Assembly: GCA_031290375.1 (NCBI GenBank)
Contig: JAITNR010000020.1
Location: forward strand, 1-34,847
Length of the DNA stretch: 34,847 bases
Direction of reading: 5' to 3'
Source: Prevotellaceae bacterium
GTDB taxonomy: Bacteria > Bacteroidota > Bacteroidia > Bacteroidales > Paludibacteraceae
Under the pieces are notes generated by a model. The model saw only the letters and a program-made list of their open reading frames with translations, was not told the origin of the DNA and searched no databases. The translations under genes were made by a program, and so were the position numbers. Positions 23,505 through 31,229 of this stretch are shown piece by piece. Each line of letters begins with the position of its first letter. Position 1 is the first letter of the stretch.

Positions 23505-24986
23505 TCACTGTCCTGTTCTCTCATAAGCCCCCAAGTCCGGTTTGGAATCGAAAAGGCGGTTTCTACCCAACAGGTCTAATGGGTATTGTGCTGCAACCGC
23601 ATAGTTGGCTTTGTCTTTGGCGCGTGAATTTACTGCCAGTTGAAAGTTGAAATAGCCGGTTGTTTTGATGTTGTCAATGGAAGTATTGACAAAAAGCGTG
23701 TCATATTTTACTTCACCCGAAGTCTGATTTTGAGAATAACTCCAGATAATATTCTGTAATTCAGGTCGTTCTATTTTTTTTGCTTTAACTAAACAATTGC
23801 TAATCAATACGTTAAAAGATATTGTAGATGTGTCTTGCAAAACAAGTTCGGTATTGCAATTACCAAAAATGATTGAGTTTTCAATCACAGATGAATTGAT
23901 GGGACACGGCACAAGTGTCTTGTCTTGGGTTGTATAGTTTGCAATAAAGACGGCAGGCGTTTTGCGTAACGAAGCGATAAAGGAGTTGGGAATGTAGTCT
24001 GCAATAGTGCTTTGTGCAACTTTGAGTTTTCCGCCAAGTTGAGCAATACACGAAAAGCCACAGTTAGAAATTTCGGAGTTAACTATCTGAACATCACCAA
24101 ATTGTGAAAGCACGCCGTAGGTATTCATATTGTGAACAACAGAGTTTTCAATCTTCAATTTTGTGTTGATTTGCGAAGAGCCGTACACCACAATCCCCAG
24201 GTTGCCGTTTCTTATGATAGTGTTCTGAAGCAGATTTTCACCCGATGGACTTTTGATGTAAATTCCGCCCCACTGCGATGGCAAATAGTCGTATAGAATA
24301 TCAATGTAAGCAAGGTCAAATCTGTCCCCTCGTATTGTAACAGGCTGACTGTTAGTGCCTGTTGCAATAATATTGCCATCAACTACTATGTCTGTATTTT
24401 TGTGTAAAAAAAGTTCCGTACCTGCGTTCAATGTCAGTGTTGCACCTGCGGCAATATGTAGATAATCAAAGATTAAATAGGGTTTTTCTGTGGTAAAAAC
24501 TGTGTTTGTCGTAATCGAAACTCCGCGCAAAATGTTTGCATCTCGTCCATACGCTTCCAGCACGAGCGATTGCTCTGTATTATTAACCGTAAAAACAAGA
24601 TTGTCAGTGATATAAATTGGAATTGTGGTGTCATTTTCTTTCAGAGTGGTTTCAATCATCACAAAAATGCTGTCTTTTGCACCTATAACAATGTTTTCCA
24701 GTATATTGGACTCCGGGGCAGCAAATCCGTCCGCGTTAAACCTGAAAACCGATTTTTTGCCATTTGACAGTGATATTTTACTAATATTCAGTGCTTTACT
24801 GTTACGATTGTAGATAATCACCTCAGCAGTGCGGGAGGGGATAGTCGAAAAAATTGTGTCAAACGACACGGTGTCGGACGAAAATATCAGCCTGTCTTTT
24901 GGGTCGGTAGAAAACGACTCATTGATACACGAGGCAAAAAATATCGACAACGATGCAATAAGCAAATATAACAATTTGATTTTCAT
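23505..24986 (-). CDS. Beta-helix surface lipoprotein
   Basis: A 493-residue lipoprotein with signal peptide and lipobox FFASC (about residues 14-18), so it should be anchored to the outer membrane. From about residue 155 onward it shows parallel right-handed beta-helix repeats (ENSVVHNM, VNSEISNCGF, QNTIIRNGN and similar turns), preceded by a choice-of-anchor-like domain (SRTAEVIIYNRNSKALNISKI). The end DLLGRNRLFDSKPDLGAYE is typical of Bacteroidota right-handed beta-helix proteins. The ligand or substrate is unknown. I choose MKIKLLYLL at 24986 as start; a longer frame to 25022 lacks a signal at its N-terminus. It is divergent from the cobamide locus and shares its promoter region. Confidence 0.85.
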   Translation of the reverse strand: MKIKLLYLLIASLSIFFASCINESFSTDPKDRLIFSSDTVSFDTIFSTIPSRTAEVIIYNRNSKALNISKISLSNGKKSVFRFNADGFAAPESNILENIVIGAKDSIFVMIETTLKENDTTIPIYITDNLVFTVNNTEQSLVLEAYGRDANILRGVSITTNTVFTTEKPYLIFDYLHIAAGATLTLNAGTELFLHKNTDIVVDGNIIATGTNSQPVTIRGDRFDLAYIDILYDYLPSQWGGIYIKSPSGENLLQNTIIRNGNLGIVVYGSSQINTKLKIENSVVHNMNTYGVLSQFGDVQIVNSEISNCGFSCIAQLGGKLKVAQSTIADYIPNSFIASLRKTPAVFIANYTTQDKTLVPCPINSSVIENSIIFGNCNTELVLQDTSTISFNVLISNCLVKAKKIERPELQNIIWSYSQNQTSGEVKYDTLFVNTSIDNIKTTGYFNFQLAVNSRAKDKANYAVAAQYPLDLLGRNRLFDSKPDLGAYERTGQ

Positions 24987-25047
24987 TGAATTAGAATAAA
25001 AGGTATTCGTCTGCAACAGCACACGAAAAAAATAAATGAATAAAACA

Positions 25048-25078
25048 CAAAATTAGTAATATTTTTTGATAGAATCAA
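25048..25078 (-). promoter_or_regulatory. Promoter for the beta-helix gene
   Basis: Minus strand TTG (25078-25076), 20 nt, TAATTTTG (25055-25048). It overlaps the divergent riboswitch promoter. Confidence 0.6.
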
Positions 25079-25096
25079 AAAAAAGTATTATCTTTG
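25066..25096 (+). promoter_or_regulatory. Promoter for the cobamide locus
   Basis: TTG (25066-25068), 20 nt, TATCTTTG (25089-25096), directly before the cobalamin riboswitch. The predicted transcript start is near 25103. Confidence 0.75.
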
Positions 25097-25101
25097 TGCC
25101 G

Positions 25102-25271
25102 ACTTAGGTTCAAGTTGCTTTAAATGCAAAGCAATTGACTAACAGGGAATTCCGTGAAAATCGGAGACAGTCGCGCTGCTGTAAACTTCAAAAAAAAATT
25201 TTTGAACTGCAAACCACTGCTAAAAGCGGGAAGGGAACAAAAACGAAGTGAGTCAGAAGACCTGCCTGAGT
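25102..25271 (+). promoter_or_regulatory. Cobalamin riboswitch
   Basis: P1 ACTTAGG (25102-25108) pairs with CCTGAGT (25265-25271). The conserved core GGGAATTCCGTGAAAATCGG, GACAGTCGCGCTGCTGTAA and CCACTG with GCGGGAAGG follow, and AGTCAGAAGACCTGCC is the B12 box. It senses adenosylcobalamin or a related cobamide and should lower btuB1 expression when bound. Downstream, AGCCC (25289-25293) can pair with GGGTT (25304-25308), 7 nt before the ATG at 25316, which suggests translational control; that part is inference. Confidence 0.97.
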
Positions 25272-25315
25272 AATTATTAACACTTAAAAGCCCTCGCGAA
25301 AATGGGTTAAAAGGT

Positions 25316-27352
25316 ATGTTCAAAAAGGGATTTCGCCTAAATTTATTTGTTTTTCTGCTACTTTTTGCAGATAGCTTCGTGGTCTTTTCTCGGGAAAACA
25401 ACGACAGTATTACGGCACATAACCTTGAACAACTGCAAGTTACAGCCAAAAGAAGTATCAATGAGATAATCCCGTCCCAAAAACTTTCGGGAAAGCAATT
25501 GGAGGCACTTAACAGTTTTTCTGTTGCCGATGCAATTCGTTATTTTTCAGGGGTACAAATCAAGGATTACGGTGGTATCGGCGGACTGAAAACAGTAGAT
25601 ATTCGCAGCATGGGAACCAACCATATGGGTGTGTTCTATGACGGCATTCAATTGGGTAATGCTCAGAACGGACAAATTGATTTGGGCAAATTTTCGTTAG
25701 ACAACATCGAAGAAATTTCCCTGTACAACGGACAAAAAAGCGAAATTTTTCAATCTGCCAAAGACTTCGGTTCGGCAGGGACAATTTATCTGTACACACG
25801 GCGTCCCCGTTTTACTGACGGAAAGAAAGCCAATATCAAAGCCTTTTTCCGCACAGGTTCTTTCGACTTCGTAAATCCTTCTGTCCTCTGGGAACAGAAA
25901 ATCAGCAAAAATATCAGTTCCTCATTCAGTACCGAATATATTTATTCTTCAGGGAAATATAAATTTCGCTATCGCAAAAGGCTTCAGGACGGAACGGTGG
26001 CATGGGATACAACCGCCGTCCGACAAAATGGGGATATTCACGCCATGCGTTTGGAAGGCGGTTTTAACGGTTTGGTAGAACAGGGTAAATGGAACACCAA
26101 AGCCTATTTTTATAATTCGGAAAAGGGAATACCCGGTCCTATTGTCAATAACGTATGGAAACGTTCGCAACGGCAATGGGACAGAAATTTTTTCGTACAA
26201 GGCAGTTTTCAAAAACAACTGTTCAAGGGGTATGATATATTATTTAACATGAAATATGCCAGTGATTTGATGCGTTACCTCAATCCTGATACAACTTTGA
26301 TGTATATTGACAATACTTTCCGCCAGCAAGAAATTTATGCCTCGCTTGCCAACAGATATTCTATACTTCCGCAATGGGATGTGAACCTGTCAGCCGATTA
26401 TCAATGGAATATTTTAGATGCCAACCTAAAGGACTTTGTTTATCCGCAGCGAAATACGGTTTTGGTAGCTTTGGCTACGGCTTTTGAATGGAAACGATTG
26501 AAAATGCAGGCAAGCCTTTTGGGTACATTCGTTTCTGAAAATGCAAAGAAAGGAGGGAAAACGCCGGATGACAGGCAAAAATATACGCCTGCTGTTTTTC
26601 TTTCATACCAACCTTTCAAACAACACCGTTTCAATATACGGGCGTTCTACAAACGTATTTTCAGAATGCCTACTTTCAATGATTTATACTACACTGATAT
26701 AGGCAATATTGCCCTCCGCCCCGAATATACCACGCAATATAATCTCGGATTTCAGTATAATAAAGATTTTAACAGAGGTATAATCAGCAGTTTGAATTTC
26801 CGTGCCGATGCCTATTACAATGAAGTAACGGACAAAATTGTTGCCATTCCCAAAGGTAGCGGACAATACCGTTGGATGATGATGAATATTGGATATGTGG
26901 AAATCAGGGGAATAGATGTGTCGGGACAAATGCAATGTAAATTGCCTTACAAAATAAAATTAAATATCAGCCTGAATTATACCCATCAAAAAGCACAGGA
27001 TTTCAGCAAAAAAGGAGAATGGTGGGCAGGGCAAATCGCCTATATTCCATGGCACAACGGCTCGGCTATCGTAAATATGATTTGGAAATCGTGGGATTTG
27101 AATTACAGCTTTATCTATGTCGGCGAACGCTATCACAATTCAGCCAACATCCGTGAAAACTACGAACAACCTTGGTACACACACGATTTGACATTTGGGA
27201 AAACATTCAAATGGCGCACCAGCAAAGGGATTAATCCCCTTATCAAACTCTCGGCAGAAGTAAATAACATTCTCAATCAACAATATGACGTAGTGTTGAA
27301 TTACCCGATGCCGGGACGTAATTATAAACTGATTTTAAAAATAGAAGTATGA
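25316..27352 (+). CDS. btuB: BtuB-like TonB-dependent cobamide receptor 1
   Basis: A 678-residue outer-membrane barrel with a signal peptide (FLLLFADSFVVFS), TonB-box-like LEQLQVTAKR (about 40-50), plug domain (about 55-165, with VQIKDYGGIGGLKTVDIRSMGT and YDGIQLGNAQNGQIDLG), and a 22-strand-type barrel ending YPMPGRNYKLILKIEV. It lacks the N-terminal carboxypeptidase-regulatory domain of SusC, so it belongs to the classic receptor group. Riboswitch control directly upstream supports cobamide as substrate. Its stop overlaps the start of the BtuG-like gene in an ATGA. The second copy at 31230 is clearly related over the whole length. Confidence 0.92.
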   Translation: MFKKGFRLNLFVFLLLFADSFVVFSRENNDSITAHNLEQLQVTAKRSINEIIPSQKLSGKQLEALNSFSVADAIRYFSGVQIKDYGGIGGLKTVDIRSMGTNHMGVFYDGIQLGNAQNGQIDLGKFSLDNIEEISLYNGQKSEIFQSAKDFGSAGTIYLYTRRPRFTDGKKANIKAFFRTGSFDFVNPSVLWEQKISKNISSSFSTEYIYSSGKYKFRYRKRLQDGTVAWDTTAVRQNGDIHAMRLEGGFNGLVEQGKWNTKAYFYNSEKGIPGPIVNNVWKRSQRQWDRNFFVQGSFQKQLFKGYDILFNMKYASDLMRYLNPDTTLMYIDNTFRQQEIYASLANRYSILPQWDVNLSADYQWNILDANLKDFVYPQRNTVLVALATAFEWKRLKMQASLLGTFVSENAKKGGKTPDDRQKYTPAVFLSYQPFKQHRFNIRAFYKRIFRMPTFNDLYYTDIGNIALRPEYTTQYNLGFQYNKDFNRGIISSLNFRADAYYNEVTDKIVAIPKGSGQYRWMMMNIGYVEIRGIDVSGQMQCKLPYKIKLNISLNYTHQKAQDFSKKGEWWAGQIAYIPWHNGSAIVNMIWKSWDLNYSFIYVGERYHNSANIRENYEQPWYTHDLTFGKTFKWRTSKGINPLIKLSAEVNNILNQQYDVVLNYPMPGRNYKLILKIEV

Positions 27353-28491
27353 ACAGACAGACTTTTTTATTTATGATTGTCGGGCTGTGCCTTTGTTTGG
27401 TTGCCTGCCGCAAAGAAAGTGAAATTTTTCAGCCTGAAGTTGTTACGGTAGATGTTCCCGAATATACTTCTATTCAGGGATTCTATCTGCTCAACGAAGG
27501 AAATATGGGCAGCAACAAATCCACTTTGGATTACTTCGATTACGAAACGGGCGAATATCACCGCAATATTTTTGCCGCTGCCAATCCTGCTGTTCCCAAA
27601 GAGTTGGGCGATGTGGGCAATGACATTGAAATCTACGGAGGCAAACTCTATGCCGTTATTAATTGTTCCAACAAGGTGGAAGTGATGGACAAGTACACCG
27701 CCAAGCGATTGGGACAGATAAACATTCCGAATTGTCGATATATCCGTTTCCATAAGGGATATGCCTACGTTACTTCGTATGCGGGACCGGTGGAAATCAA
27801 TCCAAACTATACACAGCAGGGTTATATAGCTAAGGTGGATACGGCTACTTTTCAGATTATAGACCGCTGTTTGGTGGGCTTTCAGCCTGACGAACTGGAG
27901 ATTGTGGGCAACAAAATCTACGTTGCCAATTCGGGCGGATATATGGCACCAAACTATGAAAGTACCGTTTCGGTGATTGACATACCATCTTTTACCGAAA
28001 CAAAACAGATTGAAGTAGCCCGAAACCTGCACCGCCTGCGTGCAGACAGGCATGGCACGCTATGGGTTACATCGCGGGGCGATTATCAGAGTCAGCCCTC
28101 GCGTCTGTATTACGTAGATTTGCAAACGGAAACATTGACCGATTCGATAGACATTGCCGTTTCCAACTTCCATTTGGATGGTGATTTGCTTTACCTCTAC
28201 AGCGTAGAATGGAGTTATGTCAGTATGTCGAACGTGGTTACTTACGGCATCGTAGATGTGGCACAGAAAACGGTTGTTACCCGCAACTTCATTACCGATG
28301 GAACAGAGCAACAAATTACCGTTCCTTATGGCATTATGGTTAATCCCTTGACAAAGGATATTTACGTTACGGATGCAACGGATTATGTATCACCCGGAAC
28401 GCTTTACTGTTTCGACAGGGAAGGCAAACAAAAATGGAACGTGAGGACAGGAGATATTCCTGCGCATTTTGTGTTACTCGGAAAATATTAA
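27349..28491 (+). CDS. btuG: BtuG-like surface cobamide-binding lipoprotein 1
   Basis: A 380-residue lipoprotein with lipobox CLVAC (residues 16-20) and a beta-propeller of the DUF5074/YncE type: QGFYLLNEGNMGSNKSTLDY, GDVGNDIEIYGGKLYAVIN, VNNSGGY-like ANSGGYMAPNYESTVSVIDI and YVTDATDYVSPGTLYCFD are the typical repeats. The Bacteroides BtuG proteins have this fold, cap the BtuB receptor and bind B12 with very high affinity at the cell surface. Position directly after btuB under the riboswitch supports the same role. ATGA overlap implies coupled translation. Confidence 0.9.
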   Translation: MNRQTFLFMIVGLCLCLVACRKESEIFQPEVVTVDVPEYTSIQGFYLLNEGNMGSNKSTLDYFDYETGEYHRNIFAAANPAVPKELGDVGNDIEIYGGKLYAVINCSNKVEVMDKYTAKRLGQINIPNCRYIRFHKGYAYVTSYAGPVEINPNYTQQGYIAKVDTATFQIIDRCLVGFQPDELEIVGNKIYVANSGGYMAPNYESTVSVIDIPSFTETKQIEVARNLHRLRADRHGTLWVTSRGDYQSQPSRLYYVDLQTETLTDSIDIAVSNFHLDGDLLYLYSVEWSYVSMSNVVTYGIVDVAQKTVVTRNFITDGTEQQITVPYGIMVNPLTKDIYVTDATDYVSPGTLYCFDREGKQKWNVRTGDIPAHFVLLGKY

Positions 28492-28494
28492 ATA

Positions 28495-29778
28495 ATGGAA
28501 AATTTAGTACAAAGAATAAAAAGAATGAAAAAGACTGTTGTTACAGCACTGATTGTGCTTATTAATGTATTTTATGGGATTGCAGGTCATACTTCGGCTT
28601 TGTTCAGTAACCAAGTTGACAATGATGACAGGGACATATCGCCTTACATATACAAGGTGTACGATTTTATGCCCGCTCCCGGACAATTTGTCAATACATT
28701 GCCGAAATATCTACAGGGCGATACCCGCGAAACTATGATTATCAAGGCTGAAACAGCCATCGCCAACGATAATCGGGGTACCATTTCACTCGGCGGATAT
28801 GGCGGATACGTTGTCTTTGGGTTCGACCACGAAGTGAAAAACATTCCAGGAAAATATGATTTCAAAATTCTGGGAAACGCCTTTTTCTCCAACTCGAACA
28901 CTAACCCGGAGGCTCCAAGAGAAGGAGGAAACTGTGAACCGGGCATTGTCATGGTGTCGTATGACGCCAACAACAATGGCATTCCCGATGATGAATGGTA
29001 TGAACTGGCAGGAAGTGAATATCACAGACCTGAAACCATCCACAACTATGAAATCACCTATTACAAACCCGATGAAAACAAAGATAAAACTCCCGACCCG
29101 AATTATCCTTTTCTGAATGATACCACTTATATCAGATGGACAAGTAATCAGGGAGATTACGGCTACGTATCTCGCAATACCTATCACTCCCAACCCTACT
29201 ATCCGCAATGGATAACCGCCGAAACCATCGTGTTTGAAGGAGCTAAACTCGCCAATAATTACATTGACGAAAGCGGAACAGGCTCTTATTACGTGCAATA
29301 CGCCTACGATTGGGGATATGCCGATAATTACCCGAACAGCCACAAACGTTCCGGTTTCAACATCGAATGGGCAGTGGATTCAGACGGCAATTGTATGAAC
29401 TTGCCCGGTATCCATTTTGTGAAAGTTTATACAGGCGTAAATCAATACTGTGGCTGGCTGGGCGAAACAAGTACCGAAATTTTGGGGGCTGAAGACCTGC
29501 ATCTGACAGACGGAGACGAAGATGTTGAAGATGGTGCAACCGCCATAGAACCGCTACAGGCTGAGAAATCAATTGTATTACTTCAAAATCCTGTTACGCA
29601 GCAGTTGTTCATTGCCTCCGCCGAACAGCAAAAGGCAGATGTGTATAATCTTATGGGCAACAAGGTGATGACTTTTCAGTTGCAAAGCGGAACAAATCAT
29701 ATTGCCTGCAACCTATTGCAAGGGCTTTATGTACTTGTGGTAGATAATCAAACAATAAAATTTATCAAAAAAAAATAA
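28495..29778 (+). CDS. Type IX-sorted surface protein of the cobamide locus
   Basis: A 427-residue exported protein with no lipobox. After a signal peptide (ending near GIAG if the start is MKKTVVT at 28525) it has a domain (about 45-350) seen in cell-surface proteins of Bacteroidota B12 loci, with YIYKVYDFMPAPGQFVN, GGYGGYVVFGFDHEV, EPGIVMVSYDANNNGIPDDE (calcium-site-like) and WAVDSDGNCMNLPGIHFVKVYTG. The last 75 residues are a type A type IX sorting domain (LLQNPVTQQLFI, VYNLMGNKVMTF, LLQGLYVLVVDNQTIKFIKK). The tail predicts outer-membrane passage by T9SS. A cobamide-capture role is inferred from context. The ATG at 28495 is 4 nt after the btuG stop; I keep it but M11 is as good. Confidence 0.8.
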   Translation: MENLVQRIKRMKKTVVTALIVLINVFYGIAGHTSALFSNQVDNDDRDISPYIYKVYDFMPAPGQFVNTLPKYLQGDTRETMIIKAETAIANDNRGTISLGGYGGYVVFGFDHEVKNIPGKYDFKILGNAFFSNSNTNPEAPREGGNCEPGIVMVSYDANNNGIPDDEWYELAGSEYHRPETIHNYEITYYKPDENKDKTPDPNYPFLNDTTYIRWTSNQGDYGYVSRNTYHSQPYYPQWITAETIVFEGAKLANNYIDESGTGSYYVQYAYDWGYADNYPNSHKRSGFNIEWAVDSDGNCMNLPGIHFVKVYTGVNQYCGWLGETSTEILGAEDLHLTDGDEDVEDGATAIEPLQAEKSIVLLQNPVTQQLFIASAEQQKADVYNLMGNKVMTFQLQSGTNHIACNLLQGLYVLVVDNQTIKFIKKK

Positions 29779-29802
29779 TATTAATTAAATCAAAAAAAAG
29801 TT

Positions 29803-31140
29803 ATGAGAAAAGAAAACAGTTTCAAGGCATTGTTGTTAGTAATGATGACGGTGACGGTCAACAATCTATTTGCCCTTCCGGGTGATACGATTATATTGAA
29901 TTTAAATCAACCTACCAATCCCGAATCAATTGCGTTTGATGCGCAAAATGGATATTGGACAGGTACTTTTGACACCAATTATCCGATTATCGAATTTGGT
30001 GATTTCGCTTTTTCCCATTCGGGATCGGGCGGTTATTGGAACGGATTTACTGTGTCCAACAGTGGTGATAACACCGATTACGGCAATGGCGGCAATGCCA
30101 GTTGGGTACCTTATCAATGGGGCTGTATGGCAGGCGGCGGTATCAAAACCGATGCTTCAGGCAAAGTTGTCAAAGATGCCTCAGGCAAGGTGGAAACAGA
30201 ACAGGGAATTCCCTATTTAGTGGCTTATTGGGGTTACTTTATGGAAAGCGATGAAGACCATTCTCTTCAAACTATTCTTTATAATAGCTATGAAGCTGTC
30301 GGCGTATATGTAAACAATCACCCCTGGCCCTACTACGGCAATATCAGTGGCGATGGTTTTGCCCGTCCTTTTGTGGAGGGGGACTACTTAAAACTGTTTA
30401 TACACGGCTTGAACGAGGACTATGAAAGTAACGGTTTGGTGGTGGAATACACTTTGGCTGAATTTACAAACGGACAACTCATAGAAAGTCCTGACTGGGA
30501 ATGGATAGATTTGAGCAGTCTGGGAACGATTTCAGGTTTTTATTACACAATGGAATCGACCGATGGTTCGGAGTGGGGTCCCAATACAGCTGTTTATTTC
30601 TGTTTGGACAAATTGCAGGTTCGCCAGCCCAATACACCTCCTTCAATACCGACCGATTTGCAGGCTGTGGCAACGAAAACCACGATAGCCTTTTCGTGGA
30701 CAGCATCAACAGACGATGGTCAGATAACAGGTTATCAGGTATATTTGGATGATCAATTAGTTGAAACGGTTACCGAAACATCTTATCTGTTTGAAGGGCT
30801 TATTCCGAATACATCTTACGAATTGGGAGTTGTTGCTATTGACAATGCTAATGCGTTATCGGGGAAAGCAACAATTACGCAATCTACGTTAAATACTGTA
30901 TGGATTTCTTCTGTTATCGGAGATAAAGTTGTGGTATATCCCAATCCGTTTATCGATTACATAGTGGTAAATATTGACAGTGACAGTGAGGCGCATCCTC
31001 TTGTTATATCCGACATATCGGGTAAAACAGTGTTGAGTGTAGATGTAACCGCCGGTGCTAATTGCATTAACACCTCGACATTGGAAAAAGGCGTTTATCT
31101 TGTGCGATACGGTTTGAATACTGCAAAAGTGGTTAAATAA
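29803..31140 (+). CDS. DUF4465 protein with fibronectin III and type IX sorting domain
   Basis: A 445-residue exported protein: signal peptide (1-25), DUF4465 (about 30-275, with GYWTGTFDTNYPIIEFGDFAFSH, SGGYWNGFTVSN, ASWVPYQWGCMAGGG, FLKLFIHGL-like and SDWEWIDLSSLG), fibronectin III (about 280-362) and a type IX sorting domain (about 370-445, VVVYPNPFIDYIVVNI to KGVYLVRYG). Surface lipoproteins of B12 loci (BtuH group) are known to bind cobamides, and DUF4465 proteins are regular neighbours of BtuB/BtuG; whether DUF4465 itself binds B12 is not settled here. It lacks a lipobox, so delivery is by T9SS. It lies 24 nt after the previous gene. Confidence 0.82.
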   Translation: MRKENSFKALLLVMMTVTVNNLFALPGDTIILNLNQPTNPESIAFDAQNGYWTGTFDTNYPIIEFGDFAFSHSGSGGYWNGFTVSNSGDNTDYGNGGNASWVPYQWGCMAGGGIKTDASGKVVKDASGKVETEQGIPYLVAYWGYFMESDEDHSLQTILYNSYEAVGVYVNNHPWPYYGNISGDGFARPFVEGDYLKLFIHGLNEDYESNGLVVEYTLAEFTNGQLIESPDWEWIDLSSLGTISGFYYTMESTDGSEWGPNTAVYFCLDKLQVRQPNTPPSIPTDLQAVATKTTIAFSWTASTDDGQITGYQVYLDDQLVETVTETSYLFEGLIPNTSYELGVVAIDNANALSGKATITQSTLNTVWISSVIGDKVVVYPNPFIDYIVVNIDSDSEAHPLVISDISGKTVLSVDVTAGANCINTSTLEKGVYLVRYGLNTAKVVK

Positions 31141-31173
31141 ATTGAGAATTAAGGGCAAAACCCTTACAGCATT

Positions 31174-31200
31174 AGGGTAGGGTATGGTAGTACCCTACCT
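31174..31200. repeat. Hairpin between the two cobamide gene sets
   Basis: GGTAGGGTA (31176-31184) and TACCCTACC (31191-31199) pair perfectly with a 6-nt loop. There is no T run after it, so it is more likely a processing or attenuation element than a terminator. It sits 35 nt after the DUF4465 stop. Confidence 0.5.
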
Positions 31201-31229
31201 GATAGCTGTTGGTTATTAACTGTTCTTTT

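Noticed and set aside
25120..25461. Minus-strand frame across the cobalamin riboswitch
   Set aside because: It covers the riboswitch and the btuB1 signal peptide on the wrong strand.
27367..28053. 228-codon minus-strand frame opposite btuG1
   Set aside because: Antisense to a clear propeller lipoprotein. The length follows from the codon pattern of the sense gene.
28786..29343. 185-codon minus-strand frame in the type IX-sorted surface gene
   Set aside because: A valine- and isoleucine-rich shadow frame without a start context or motif.
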